Part shown: one piece after another, positions 1-6,894 of the stretch
How the letters are laid out: the number at the start of each line of letters is the position of its first letter
How positions within the stretch are numbered: the stretch's first letter is position 1
Assembly: GCA_016293915.1 (NCBI GenBank)
Contig: JAEDCY010000049.1
Location: 1-18,821 of the forward strand
DNA from: Treponema sp.
Lineage (GTDB): Bacteria; Spirochaetota; Spirochaetia; Treponematales; Treponemataceae
Direction: 5' to 3'
Length of the DNA: 18,821 bases
The notes under the pieces: model-generated
What the model was told of the DNA's origin: nothing
The model's input: the letters and a program-made list of their open reading frames with translations, nothing else
Databases searched by the model: none
Program-made: the position numbers and the translations under genes

Positions 1-78
1 AAGTGTAATGCTATATGTTGCTTTTGTTTACGAGGTTAGAATTGACGGATACAAAATAGAGACAATAAATCAATTAAG

Positions 79-123
79 AAACAGCTTGTTTATGACACAT
101 GTCATAAACAAGCTGTTTTTTTT
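79..123. terminator. Strong bidirectional-looking hairpin terminator after the J-domain gene
   Basis: Perfect 18-bp inverted repeat with arms at 79-96 and 101-118 around a 4-nt loop (acat). On the plus strand it is followed at once by eight T (116-123). On the minus strand it is followed by TTTCTT, a weaker tract. It lies about 60 bp past the stop codon of the J-domain gene and is the likely end of that transcript. It may also stop plus-strand transcription entering from the left. The top of the stem is one copy of the 16-bp palindrome annotated separately. Confidence 0.75.
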
Positions 124-138
124 ATGACATATGTCATA
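91..138. promoter_or_regulatory. Pair of operator-like 16-bp palindromes
   Basis: TATGACACATGTCATA at 91-106 and TATGACATATGTCATA at 123-138 differ at one base, and the second is a perfect palindrome. Their centres are 32 bp apart, close to three helical turns, so a dimeric regulator could bind both on one DNA face. The first copy is also the apex of the terminator stem. No gene in the window starts here, so any target lies to the left of the window. The binding protein is unknown. A chance similarity created by the terminator stem is possible but does not explain the second copy. Confidence 0.4.
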
Positions 139-183
139 CATTCTTTTAGAATAAAAATGTTAGTGAGATAGTAAAATTATAGT

Positions 184-939
184 TTAACAGCCAAGTTTTT
201 CAGATTCTCTTAAGCAGATTTCGGCAGTGGAGAGATCTCCCAGACGGTGGTATTCTTCGCTCATTTTTCGAAGGAAGAAAGCATCATTCTTTTTCCCAAG
301 ATTTAAGTCCAGCGCGCGTTCAAAAACATCCAGAGCAAGTTCGTCAGAGATTACGCAGTCTATGTTGTGGCGTAATATGTTTAAGGTAAAATCAATAACT
401 TCAGGAAAAAATATATAGAAGTAATGATAGGAATATTCCATCTGAATAATCTGTTCGAGAAGAATTATTGCATCGTAGTATTCACCGCGGATTACAAGCT
501 CTTCTGCAAGAATATAGCCGTAATCCATAAAATCTTCCCGGGTGAACCATTTTTTCAAACTGAAGTCAGCATGATTCATCTGCATGCGCTTAAACTCAGC
601 AACTGCTTCATCTTCTTTCTGATGCATAAGAGTATAAAAAATCAGCTTTGCGCGGCTTTCCTCATCGTCACGAGCAGAAAGCCAGTCGTAATAATTGAAG
701 GTATCTGCATTTTTATAGGAACGTTTGATGCGCATAAAGAAAGATTCATCGAAAATTGAACGCTGGCGGGCATCTGAAAGAACCCGATATGCCTGAACTA
801 CTTCATTAAATTCATCACAAAGAGTCGGAGCACCAGAGAGATCTGGATGGAGAAGCTTTACTTTTTCACGGTAAGAACGTTTAATCTCTGCCAGAGTGGC
901 ATTAGAACGCACTCCAAGAATCTTATAAAAATCTTTCAT
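184..939 (-). CDS. J-domain (DnaJ-like) protein with helical, TPR-like C-terminus
   Basis: 251 aa. Residues 1-70 form a J-domain: DFYKILGV opening, a basic helix II (IKRSYREKVKLL), and the HPD tripeptide at residues 31-33 that stimulates Hsp70 (DnaK) ATPase. There is no Gly/Phe linker and no CxxCxGxG zinc domain, so this is a class III co-chaperone rather than DnaJ itself. Residues from about 95 on look all-helical, and the last 80 or so (VFERALDLNLG, EEYHRLGDLSTAEICLRESEKLG) resemble TPR helices that might bind a client or partner. There is no signal or membrane segment, so it is probably cytosolic. The ATG lies 15 bp after the preceding stop codon with no clear Shine-Dalgarno site, which suggests co-transcription with the universal-stress-like gene. 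The J-domain call is firm; the TPR call is tentative. Confidence 0.85.
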   Translation of the reverse strand: MKDFYKILGVRSNATLAEIKRSYREKVKLLHPDLSGAPTLCDEFNEVVQAYRVLSDARQRSIFDESFFMRIKRSYKNADTFNYYDWLSARDDEESRAKLIFYTLMHQKEDEAVAEFKRMQMNHADFSLKKWFTREDFMDYGYILAEELVIRGEYYDAIILLEQIIQMEYSYHYFYIFFPEVIDFTLNILRHNIDCVISDELALDVFERALDLNLGKKNDAFFLRKMSEEYHRLGDLSTAEICLRESEKLGC

Positions 940-954
940 TATTGAGTTTAATAT

Positions 955-1452
955 TTAAAATATTTTGAAGATTTTTTCAATATCAGGTTTCTGGATAATC
1001 ATTACCGGACATTTCGAATGAGTAAGTACTTCATTCTGATCTGAAGAAAGAACATTACGTTTTACATGATGTTTTTCGGCATCAGATTCATTTCCACCAA
1101 GGATTATAAGGTCAGCTTCGTATTCATCTGCCGCGCGCAAAATCTCCGTAAAAACACCACCACTACGTAGCTCCGTCTGGCACTTTAATCCCTTCGAGCC
1201 TGCAAGCATCTGGGCATAGGCCAGATAACGTTCTCCATCTTCTTTAAGACGCTCTTCGTAATCATAGCGTTCATCTGAAACCAGAAACTTGTTCATGGAA
1301 AGATATTTTACGGTTGCAGTATCAACAACGTAAATAAATTTGATTTCGATATTATAGGAACGGGCCATCATAATTGCATACATCGCCGAATGAATCGACG
1401 AACTATGACCATTTACTGCGACAATCATTTTTTTGAAAAAACATTTTGCCAT
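955..1452 (-). CDS. Universal stress protein (UspA-like) with degenerate nucleotide-binding motif
   Basis: 165 aa, one Usp domain with the alpha/beta Rossmann-like layout: strand 1 at KKMIVAVNGHSSS (residues 7-19), a middle EADLIILGG strand (112-120), and the C-terminal HSKCPVMII strand (145-153) that is diagnostic of the family. ATP-binding members carry G-x2-G-x9-G-S/T. Here GG at 119-120 is followed by NESDAEKHHVKRNVLSS with no second or third glycine, so it probably does not bind ATP in the usual way. A 12-residue tail (QKPDIEKIFKIF) follows the domain. The start is supported by GGAG six bases upstream of ATG. The gene lies beyond the V-ATPase terminator and its upstream gap is filled by a composite repeat; I find no convincing promoter there. 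The physiological role is unknown; family members respond to starvation or stress. Confidence 0.8.
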   Translation of the reverse strand: MAKCFFKKMIVAVNGHSSSIHSAMYAIMMARSYNIEIKFIYVVDTATVKYLSMNKFLVSDERYDYEERLKEDGERYLAYAQMLAGSKGLKCQTELRSGGVFTEILRAADEYEADLIILGGNESDAEKHHVKRNVLSSDQNEVLTHSKCPVMIIQKPDIEKIFKIF

Positions 1453-1505
1453 AATTCTCCGTTAAGGTAATTCCGAACTTAGGGAGCGGCACTGCGTAGC
1501 AGGGC

Positions 1506-1530
1506 AAAAACAGTCCAGTGGACTGTTTTT
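1506..1530. terminator. Symmetric terminator-like palindrome within the repeat module
   Basis: A perfect 25-bp odd palindrome: five A, a CAGTCC stem, a 3-nt AGT loop, GGACTG, then five T. Because it is symmetric it could act as a Rho-independent terminator in both directions. The identical sequence recurs at 15644-15668. Confidence 0.5.
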
Positions 1531-1575
1531 AGCGAGTCTCCGAGCAGCTATGCTGCGAAGGTTCGGAATCTATCT

Positions 1576-1602
1576 AAAAAGATGCTGAATCAAGTTCAGC
1601 AT
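1576..1602 (-). terminator. Terminator of the V-ATPase operon, formed by a CAAG-loop hairpin
   Basis: On the minus strand, ATGCTGAA-CTTGA-TTCAGCAT is followed by C and five T (1576-1580), about 26 bp past the atpD stop codon. It belongs to the CAAG-loop hairpin repeat family, so a repeat appears to serve as the operon terminator. Confidence 0.6.
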
Positions 1603-1627
1603 GATATATTTATTTTAACATGACTTT

Positions 1628-2251
1628 CTATTTTTGGGAATTTTTCTTTTTAAGAGCCTTCAATACAAAGACATTCTCGCGGTCGCGTTCCTCGAGCGCA
1701 CTTTCAATATATGCCTTAGTTTCTTTTGCCTGAGGTATAATCATTTTATCGAGTGCGTTTACACGACGCTGTGTTTTTCTAACCTCTTCGGCAAGTCGCC
1801 AAACTATCGTTCGTATGGAAGCCATTTGAGTAAGCAGAAGCAGCAGTTCAAAAAAACTGTTGATGGTAGCATCCATATTGGCATCGGTTCCTACAAAAGA
1901 ATAAAACAATTCTTTTTCCGGCATAATTACATCAATTGTTGGAAAAGACATACCGCCTATATTTACACGCTTTTCGGTAAAATCAAAATCATAATGAACA
2001 GCATGAGAAATGCGTTCAATCTGATCTGCACCGTCAATCATAAGCATTCTCTTAAAGGCAGGATACGCTTTAGCAACAGACTCATCAATATCTTTTTCCA
2101 GAAGCTTTACGCGTTCTACAAGATGCATGAGCTCTCGAACAAGAATCTCTCTTTTTTCTTCGAGCAGTTCATAGCCGTTTGTCGAAACTGCCAGCTGCTC
2201 TTTCATCATGAGAAGGTTTGATTTTGTTGGTGCGATATTTAATCTGCTCAT
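1628..2251 (-). CDS. atpD: V-type ATP synthase subunit D (central stalk)
   Basis: 207 aa. The N-terminus MSRLNIAPTKSNLLMMKEQL is the family hallmark, and the protein is predicted to be two long antiparallel helices (about 1-75 and 120-200) flanking a short beta region (85-115, VNIGGMSFPTIDV). This is the rotor axle that turns inside the A3B3 head and joins subunits F and C to the K ring. The length is typical. It is the last V-ATPase gene, 95 bp after atpB. The conserved N-terminus fixes the ATG at 2251, yet there is no Shine-Dalgarno sequence: the preceding 31 bases are a 7-bp tandem repeat (CCTAWAA). A hairpin with a T-tract follows the stop codon. Identification is firm; how translation starts is not clear. 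Confidence 0.95.
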   Translation of the reverse strand: MSRLNIAPTKSNLLMMKEQLAVSTNGYELLEEKREILVRELMHLVERVKLLEKDIDESVAKAYPAFKRMLMIDGADQIERISHAVHYDFDFTEKRVNIGGMSFPTIDVIMPEKELFYSFVGTDANMDATINSFFELLLLLTQMASIRTIVWRLAEEVRKTQRRVNALDKMIIPQAKETKAYIESALEERDRENVFVLKALKKKNSQK

Positions 2252-2356
2252 AGGTTATAGGTTTTAGGTTTTAGGTTATAGGGAGGGGAAAGCCTTCCCC
2301 TCGCTCCAACCGCCTTCGGTGTTTTCCGCTACCCCTTCTGCGGGGGTTACCCCCGC
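2252..2356. repeat. Repeat cluster filling the atpB-atpD gap and overlapping the atpB stop codon
   Basis: Read on the minus strand, it starts with a 7-bp hairpin GCGGGGG-TAA-CCCCCGC (2340-2356) whose 3-nt loop is the TAA stop of atpB. Then comes a CCGAAGGCGG segment, an AGGGGAA-GGCT-TTCCCCT hairpin (2284-2301), and four 7-bp tandem units CCTATAA, CCTAAAA, CCTAAAA, CCTATAA (2255-2282) ending directly at the atpD ATG. The last codons of atpB (GCG TTG CGG GGG) lie within or beside it, so the element has set the C-terminus of subunit B. No Shine-Dalgarno motif remains near atpD. Confidence 0.7.
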
Positions 2357-3738
2357 AACGCCCCCTCCTCCGGAAGATACTTATCTATAAACTCAGGCTT
2401 AATTCTTGTGAGTTCTTCTTTTGGAAGCTCTGCAAGAATTTTCCAGCCAAGATCGAGAGTCTGTTCGATTGTACGATCTTCGTATTCACCCTGACCAAAG
2501 AATTCTTTTTCCAGCCGCTCACCAAAATGCAGGTATGCTCGGTCGAGCTCACTGAGTTCTTCTTCACCAATAATTGCTGCAAGGTTTCGGATTGCCTTTA
2601 CCTTTGAATAGCTTGCAAAAAGCTGGCTTGAAACATTAGCGTGATCTTCGCGGGTCATGTCAGGTCCAATACCATCTTTCATAAGTCGGCTAAGGCTTGG
2701 AAGTCCCGAAACAGGCGGATAGATTCCCTGCTGAGCAAGTTCTCGGCCAAGTACAATCTGACCTTCTGTAATGTAACCTGTAAGGTCTGGAATCGGATGA
2801 GAAATATCATCATTTGGCATTGTAAGAATTGGAATCTGAGTGATTGAACCTTCACTGCCTTTTACACGGCCGGCGCGCTCGTAGAGCTCGGCCAAATCAG
2901 AATAAAGATATCCAGGATAGCCTTTGCGTCCGGGAACTTCACCGCGGGTTGTAGAAATTTCACGCAGGGCTTCGCAGTAGTTTGTCATATCAGTAAGTAC
3001 AACGAGTACGTGCATTCCCTTTTCAAAGGCAAGATACTCTGCGGCGGTAAGGGCACAACGCGGTGTAATAATACGTTCAATAGAAGGGGCGTCGGCAAGG
3101 CTCTGGAACATAACTACATTTGCGAGAACTCCGGACTCTTCAAAAGTATCTACGAAGAATTTTGCAACGTCGTATTTAATACCCATTCCGGCAAAAACCA
3201 TAACGAACTTTTCGTTACTGTTACGAAGCTTTGCCTGGCGGATAATCTGAGCGGCAAGCTTGTTATGAGGCAAACCGTTTCCAGAGAAAATAGGAAGCTT
3301 CTGTCCGCGAACAAGCGAGTTCATTCCATCAATTGAAGAAATACCTGTCTGAATAAAATCGCGCGGATAGATTCGCGCATAAGGATTCATTGGGTTTCCG
3401 TTTACATTGCGTTTTTCGCTGGAAATAATTTCCGGATATCCGTCGATAGGCTTTCCAAGTCCATTGAAAACGCGTCCAAGAAGTCCTTCACCTACACGAA
3501 GTTCAAGAGGCTCGTCAAGAAATTCAAAAGTAGCTTCATCGAGGTCCAGCCCTGTTGTAGAGCCGAAAATCTGAACAACTACAGCTTCATCAGAAATATC
3601 TACAACTTTACCTGTACGTTTTTCGCCAAGGCGGTCGCGTACACAGACAGTTTCATTATAAAAAACATTTTCAGTTCGCTTGAGGACAACGATTGGTCCG
3701 TCTACAGAAGTAACTCCGCGATATTCTATTCCCTTCAT
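2347..3738 (-). CDS. atpB: V-type ATP synthase subunit B (non-catalytic, regulatory)
   Basis: 463 aa from the ATG at 3738 (MKGIEYRGVTSVDGPIVV). A longer reading from a TTG at 3753 is open, but GGAG nine bases before the ATG overlaps that TTG and supports the shorter form. The protein has an N-terminal beta-barrel (1-70), a RecA-like core and a helical C-terminus. As expected for B, the Walker A loop is replaced by FSGNGLPHNKLAAQI, so it does not hydrolyse ATP. SGLPSLSRLMKDGIG is the conserved segment contributing to the A/B interface. Three B alternate with three A in the cytoplasmic head. The last residues, EEGALRG, are encoded at the edge of a hairpin repeat whose loop is the stop codon. 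The gene follows atpA by 67 bp with a hairpin between them. Confidence 0.95.
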   Translation of the reverse strand: MKGIEYRGVTSVDGPIVVLKRTENVFYNETVCVRDRLGEKRTGKVVDISDEAVVVQIFGSTTGLDLDEATFEFLDEPLELRVGEGLLGRVFNGLGKPIDGYPEIISSEKRNVNGNPMNPYARIYPRDFIQTGISSIDGMNSLVRGQKLPIFSGNGLPHNKLAAQIIRQAKLRNSNEKFVMVFAGMGIKYDVAKFFVDTFEESGVLANVVMFQSLADAPSIERIITPRCALTAAEYLAFEKGMHVLVVLTDMTNYCEALREISTTRGEVPGRKGYPGYLYSDLAELYERAGRVKGSEGSITQIPILTMPNDDISHPIPDLTGYITEGQIVLGRELAQQGIYPPVSGLPSLSRLMKDGIGPDMTREDHANVSSQLFASYSKVKAIRNLAAIIGEEELSELDRAYLHFGERLEKEFFGQGEYEDRTIEQTLDLGWKILAELPKEELTRIKPEFIDKYLPEEGALRG

Positions 3739-3765
3739 ACTATTAAACTCCAAGGCGGTAAAGCT

Positions 3766-3787
3766 AAAAATTGCTTTCGCAATTTTT
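3766..3787 (-). promoter_or_regulatory. Intercistronic hairpin between atpA and atpB
   Basis: A 9-bp inverted repeat (3766-3774, 3779-3787). On the minus strand it reads AAAAATTGC-GAAA-GCAATTTTT, with a GNRA-type tetraloop and a T5 end. It could act as a weak terminator or as an mRNA-stabilising or processing hairpin between the two genes. The stem is AT-rich, so full termination inside the operon is unlikely. Confidence 0.4.
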
Positions 3788-3805
3788 TTAACGCTTTGCT
3801 ATTTA

Positions 3806-5584
3806 TCACCGGCCGCCAGCGGCCTTACTCATATATAAGCGTTCAACTTCGCTAATCTGCGAATCAAGATGATTTTTGATTTCGTTGATTTTGTCCATCT
3901 CTTCGTTTTTATAAACCATTTTGATTCGGACAATTTCATCACAAACTGGAAGTGCAACAACCTGAGAAAGAGTTGCTCCGGCCTTAATACAGGCTGCAGC
4001 CCTCTTGTAATAATTCATCATCAATTCAAGAATTGCAATCTGCTTATCTGTTGAACAATACTTATCAATATCATCAAAAGCATTCTGCTGAAGGAAGCCG
4101 TTCTTTATCATCTCGGCAACCCTCAAAACAAGACGTTCACTGTCTGGCAGAGCATCTGGACCGATAAGGCGGACAATCTGCTGAAGGCGGTTTTCATTTT
4201 TCAAAAGTTCCAGCGCTTCCTGGCGCAGACTTCCCCAGAGAGGATTATGAACTTCCCACCAGTCACGAACCTCATCTGCATATTCCGAGTAAGAATCTAT
4301 CCAACCGATAGCAGGATAATGGCGGGCATTTGCAAGCTCGCGGTCGAGTGCCCAGAAACAGCGGATAAAGCGTTTTGTATGCTGAGTAACAGGCTCAGAA
4401 AAGTCACCACCCGGAGGCGAAACCGCACCAATTACAGAAACTGAACCTTCCTGGCCTTCGAGGGAAATTACGCGGCCTGCACGTTCGTAGAATGAAGCAA
4501 GGCGGGTTGGAAGATAAGCCGGGAAACCTTCTTCGGCAGGCATTTCTTCCATACGACCTGAAAGCTCACGAAGAGCCTCGGCCCAGCGGGAGGTTGAATC
4601 TGCCATGATTGCAACATGCATACCCATATCGCGGAAATATTCTGCAAGAGTGATTCCCGAATAAAGGGAAACTTCTCGCGCAGCAACAGGCATGTTCGAA
4701 GTATTTGCAATAAGGATGGTTCGCTCCATGATTGAGCGGCCGGTTCGCGGGTCAATAAGCTCAGGGAACTCGGTGAGTACCTCTGTCATTTCGTTTCCGC
4801 GCTCCCCGCATCCGATATATACGATTAAGTCTGCATCACACCATTTTGCAACGGCATGCTGAGTCATTGTTTTTCCAGTTCCAAAGCCGCCAGGAATAGC
4901 GGCAGTACCGCCCTTACTCAAAGGGAAGAAAACGTCGATTACGCGCTGACCGGTAATAAGAGGCTCAGTAACTCCAAGCTTTTCAGCATAAGGACGTGGC
5001 TTACGAACAGGCCAGTACTGAGCCAGCTGAATTTCTTCGTCAAGTTCTGTGGTAGCAATCACGTCGTTTACAGTATAGTCGCCGCTGCCTTTGAAGCTCT
5101 TAAGAGAACGTCCACGAATAGTCGGCGGTACCATAATTTTTTCTGTAATAGATTCAGTTTCTTTTACGGTTCCAAGCACCATGCCAGGTTTAATTGGACT
5201 TCCCTCGCCCACACCTTCAGCTGCATCAAAATGCCATAACTTACTTTCGTCCAAAGGCTGAGTGCGTTCTCCAGGCAAAAGAAAGCCGCCCGAATGCTCA
5301 TACATGGCTTTAAGAGGACGCTGAATACCATCATAAATATTTCCAACTACTCCAGGACCAAGGCGAAGAGAAAGAGGACGCTGGGTACACACAACCTTTT
5401 CGCCGATGTGCATACCGGTGTCTTCCTCGTAAACCTGAATAGTTGCATTTCCCTTGTTCTGGCGGATAATTTCACCGATGAGTTTTTTCTCACCTACATC
5501 AACTACATCATAAAGACCGCAGCCGTCGAGTCCTTCTGCATAAACAATAGGACCGGAAATGCGGGTAATTTTTCCTTCTATCAT
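3806..5584 (-). CDS. atpA: V-type ATP synthase subunit A (catalytic)
   Basis: 592 aa, the catalytic subunit; hydrolyses or makes ATP in the A3B3 head. It has an N-terminal beta-barrel (1-70) and the non-homologous insertion typical of A subunits and absent from F-type beta (about 100-195). The P-loop GGFGTGKT is at 232-239 and GERGNEM at 260-266, with the catalytic glutamate E261. ADSTSRWAEALRE and SGRMEEMPAEEGFPAYL are conserved further on, followed by a helical C-terminal domain. The usual family P-loop is GAFGCGKT or GPFGSGKT, so GGFGTGKT is a mild variant. The start is supported by GGAGGTG just upstream, and its ATG overlaps the atpE stop codon (ATGA), indicating translational coupling. 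The 3' end encodes KAAGGR through a GC-rich hairpin (ggccgc/gcggcc type). Confidence 0.97.
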   Translation of the reverse strand: MIEGKITRISGPIVYAEGLDGCGLYDVVDVGEKKLIGEIIRQNKGNATIQVYEEDTGMHIGEKVVCTQRPLSLRLGPGVVGNIYDGIQRPLKAMYEHSGGFLLPGERTQPLDESKLWHFDAAEGVGEGSPIKPGMVLGTVKETESITEKIMVPPTIRGRSLKSFKGSGDYTVNDVIATTELDEEIQLAQYWPVRKPRPYAEKLGVTEPLITGQRVIDVFFPLSKGGTAAIPGGFGTGKTMTQHAVAKWCDADLIVYIGCGERGNEMTEVLTEFPELIDPRTGRSIMERTILIANTSNMPVAAREVSLYSGITLAEYFRDMGMHVAIMADSTSRWAEALRELSGRMEEMPAEEGFPAYLPTRLASFYERAGRVISLEGQEGSVSVIGAVSPPGGDFSEPVTQHTKRFIRCFWALDRELANARHYPAIGWIDSYSEYADEVRDWWEVHNPLWGSLRQEALELLKNENRLQQIVRLIGPDALPDSERLVLRVAEMIKNGFLQQNAFDDIDKYCSTDKQIAILELMMNYYKRAAACIKAGATLSQVVALPVCDEIVRIKMVYKNEEMDKINEIKNHLDSQISEVERLYMSKAAGGR

Positions 5585-6207
5585 AAGTCACCTCCAAACA
5601 AAGTGGCTGAAAGAGCTGCACGGTTTGTATCGAGCAGTTTTTCAATCACTTCATTTAATGTAAGGCGGCAGCGGAAGTTCTTATCTTCTGATTCAAGGAT
5701 GATTCCTTCTGGTTTTGCAAGGCCAATATCTTCTTCGAGAATTACTGCACCGAATTTTGTTTCTTTTACAGAAAGAAGTTTGCTGCCAATTATATCTGTC
5801 AAAAACTTTTTTGCAGCAGAAAGAGAAAAACCGTATACATAAGCATTGAGACTGAGTTCTGTTGTAACACCTGAATCAAAATCACGTGCCACTAGAGCAA
5901 GTCGTTTTTCTTCTGAAAGCCCTTCCAGATATTTATTGATATTCTGTATAACAGCATTCTGAATAAAAGAAACCTTAAAACGTTCCTTTTCGAGAGGCAC
6001 AACGGCCATGCGATCTTTTTCAAAAGCTTCAAGCTTGTGTGCAAAGAACTGCTGTTTTTCTTTGGCTGCTTTTTCTATATCTGATTCAACTGAGGCAATC
6101 AGCATCTCACATTCTGAGTCTGTTTTTGCCAGCATACGCTCCGCTTTTTTACGGGCATCCGCCTGAATCTCTTTATCAAGTATATCTGTAGATCGTAATT
6201 CCTGCAT
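5581..6207 (-). CDS. atpE: V-type ATP synthase subunit E (peripheral stalk)
   Basis: 208 aa from the ATG at 6207 (MQELRSTDILDKEIQADARKKAERML). A TTG at 6219 would add four residues, but GAGGTG is spaced correctly for the ATG and the TTG overlaps the atpF stop region without its own site. Residues 10-95 are a charged Ala/Lys/Glu-rich helix that pairs with subunit G to form the stator stalk. The C-terminal half (about 105-208) is a mixed alpha/beta domain that grips the top of the A3B3 head, with the KLLxVKET...GAVILEED...GIILESED region typical of the family. It overlaps atpA by four bases at its 3' end. Subunit E sequences diverge widely, but position between F and A and the two-part architecture make the call solid. 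Confidence 0.9.
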   Translation of the reverse strand: MQELRSTDILDKEIQADARKKAERMLAKTDSECEMLIASVESDIEKAAKEKQQFFAHKLEAFEKDRMAVVPLEKERFKVSFIQNAVIQNINKYLEGLSEEKRLALVARDFDSGVTTELSLNAYVYGFSLSAAKKFLTDIIGSKLLSVKETKFGAVILEEDIGLAKPEGIILESEDKNFRCRLTLNEVIEKLLDTNRAALSATLFGGDL

Positions 6208-6215
6208 TCTACACC

Positions 6216-6548
6216 TCAAACCTCAACACCAACGGCTTCTTTTATAGCATCAGAAAGAGTCTTTTTACCCTTGAGATGACCATTCAAACCGGGCACTTCT
6301 ACAATCAGAGGAAATTTTCCTGTTTTCTGCCACGCGATTTCCTCGTCTTCAATCTGACTGGCTGCCTGCTCCGTTAAAATGAGCACACGGGGAATCTCAC
6401 CGGATGGAACATTTACAATTCCACCCTTTCCGGTCACACGGTTAAATGCATCCAGAACTTCTGCTCTGGTTTCGGCCGCACAACCTTCAATTCCTGTCAG
6501 CTTAAAAGCAAGAACTAATTCGCGTTCGCCAATGATATAAAATTTCAA
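6216..6548 (-). CDS. atpF: V-type ATP synthase subunit F (central stalk)
   Basis: 110 aa. The N-terminus MKFYIIGERELVLAFKLTGI matches the family pattern (MKIAVIGDRDTVLGFRLAGV type), and a Rossmann-like fold continues to GIVNVPSGEIPRVLILTEQAA and the FPLIVEVPG strand. Subunit F binds D and forms the lower axle. The start codon is TTG; no ATG or GTG fits the conserved N-terminus, and AGG(T) lies about nine bases upstream inside a small cAGGT/ACCTg palindrome (6551-6561), which could slightly limit initiation. The gene lies 27 bp after atpK, and its stop codon is just upstream of the atpE ATG. F subunits of similar length are usual. Confidence 0.9.
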   Translation of the reverse strand: MKFYIIGERELVLAFKLTGIEGCAAETRAEVLDAFNRVTGKGGIVNVPSGEIPRVLILTEQAASQIEDEEIAWQKTGKFPLIVEVPGLNGHLKGKKTLSDAIKEAVGVEV

Positions 6549-6575
6549 ATCAGGTTACCTGCTGTTCCGCTCTTT

Positions 6576-6875
6576 TTATTTGAAAAGAATAAGAACTCCA
6601 ACGAGCATACCCCAGAGACAAATACCTTCTGCAAGACCTACGAAAGGAAGTGCCTTACCAGAAAGCTCTGGATTCTCGCTCATTGCGCCCATAGCAGCAG
6701 CACCAATTTTTCCTACTGCCATACCACCGGCAATACAAGCAAGACCTACGGCAATAGCAGCTGCAAGATATTTCATGGCACCTGCAGAAGCAGCAGAAGC
6801 TGCAGCGGCATCTTCAGCGAAGAGCATAGCACTGCCAGCAAGTAAAGTGATAAAAGATAAAATTCTCTTTTTCAT
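6576..6875 (-). CDS. atpK: V-type ATP synthase subunit K (proteolipid ring)
   Basis: 99 aa. Residues 1-20 (MKKRILSFITLLAGSAMLFA) look like a cleavable leader, as in Thermus-type proteolipids. The mature part has an Ala-rich linker, a first transmembrane helix (about 35-57, with Gly repeats for helix packing), a polar loop GAMSENPEL, and a second helix (about 76-98) carrying the ion-binding carboxylate E83 in FVGLAEGICLWGM. This is a single-hairpin (8-kDa-like) c subunit, not the 16-kDa double hairpin of Enterococcus NtpK. No Gln is visible in helix 1 and E83 is followed by Gly, so the usual sodium-ligand pattern is not evident; proton coupling is plausible but not proven. AGGAG lies seven bases before the ATG. 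A large hairpin precedes the gene and may favour high expression of this multi-copy subunit. Confidence 0.93.
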   Translation of the reverse strand: MKKRILSFITLLAGSAMLFAEDAAAASAASAGAMKYLAAAIAVGLACIAGGMAVGKIGAAAMGAMSENPELSGKALPFVGLAEGICLWGMLVGVLILFK

Positions 6876-6894
6876 AAAAATACTCCTATATCAT

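Larger units (their letters stand above)
1470..1602. repeat. Composite palindromic element: multi-hairpin module inside a hairpin, plus a simple hairpin
   Basis: Outer 9-bp arms at 1470-1478 (attccgaac) and 1561-1569 (gttcggaat) enclose an 82-bp module. The module holds a small ctgc-gta-gcag hairpin (1492-1502), a perfect 25-bp palindrome (1506-1530, A5-CAGTCC/GGACTG-T5), a gcagc-ta-tgctgc-type hairpin (1544-1555), and GGAG/CTCC segments (1483-1486, 1538-1541) that could close the first two. Twelve bases further is a simple hairpin with 8-bp arms at 1582-1589 and 1595-1602 around the loop tcaag. A second locus at 15563-15707 has the same two hairpins but carries the module in the other one. 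Confidence 0.85.

Noticed and set aside
42..70. Possible plus-strand promoter (TTGACG at 42-47)
   Set aside because: No acceptable -10 element follows at 16-18 bp; the best is ATAAAT.
1470..1569. tRNA-like gene: four-stem layout with GGTTCGGAATC resembling a T-arm
   Set aside because: There is no acceptor stem of the right length, anticodon arm or D-arm consensus, and in the second copy the T-arm-like bases change with the hairpin arms.
1634..2221. Long plus-strand open frame opposite atpD (195 codons)
   Set aside because: It is fully antisense to a conserved gene, has no family features, and its composition mirrors the complementary coding strand.
2255..2282. CRISPR-like or telomere-like array
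   Set aside because: Four 7-bp units without spacers are a small tandem repeat, not a CRISPR array, and the position is inside an operon.
3739..3753. TTG start for atpB giving five extra residues
   Set aside because: The TTG overlaps the Shine-Dalgarno site that serves the ATG at 3738 and has none of its own.
5294..5842. Plus-strand open frame spanning atpA and atpE (182 codons)
   Set aside because: It crosses the junction of two firmly identified minus-strand genes and shows no protein-like motifs.
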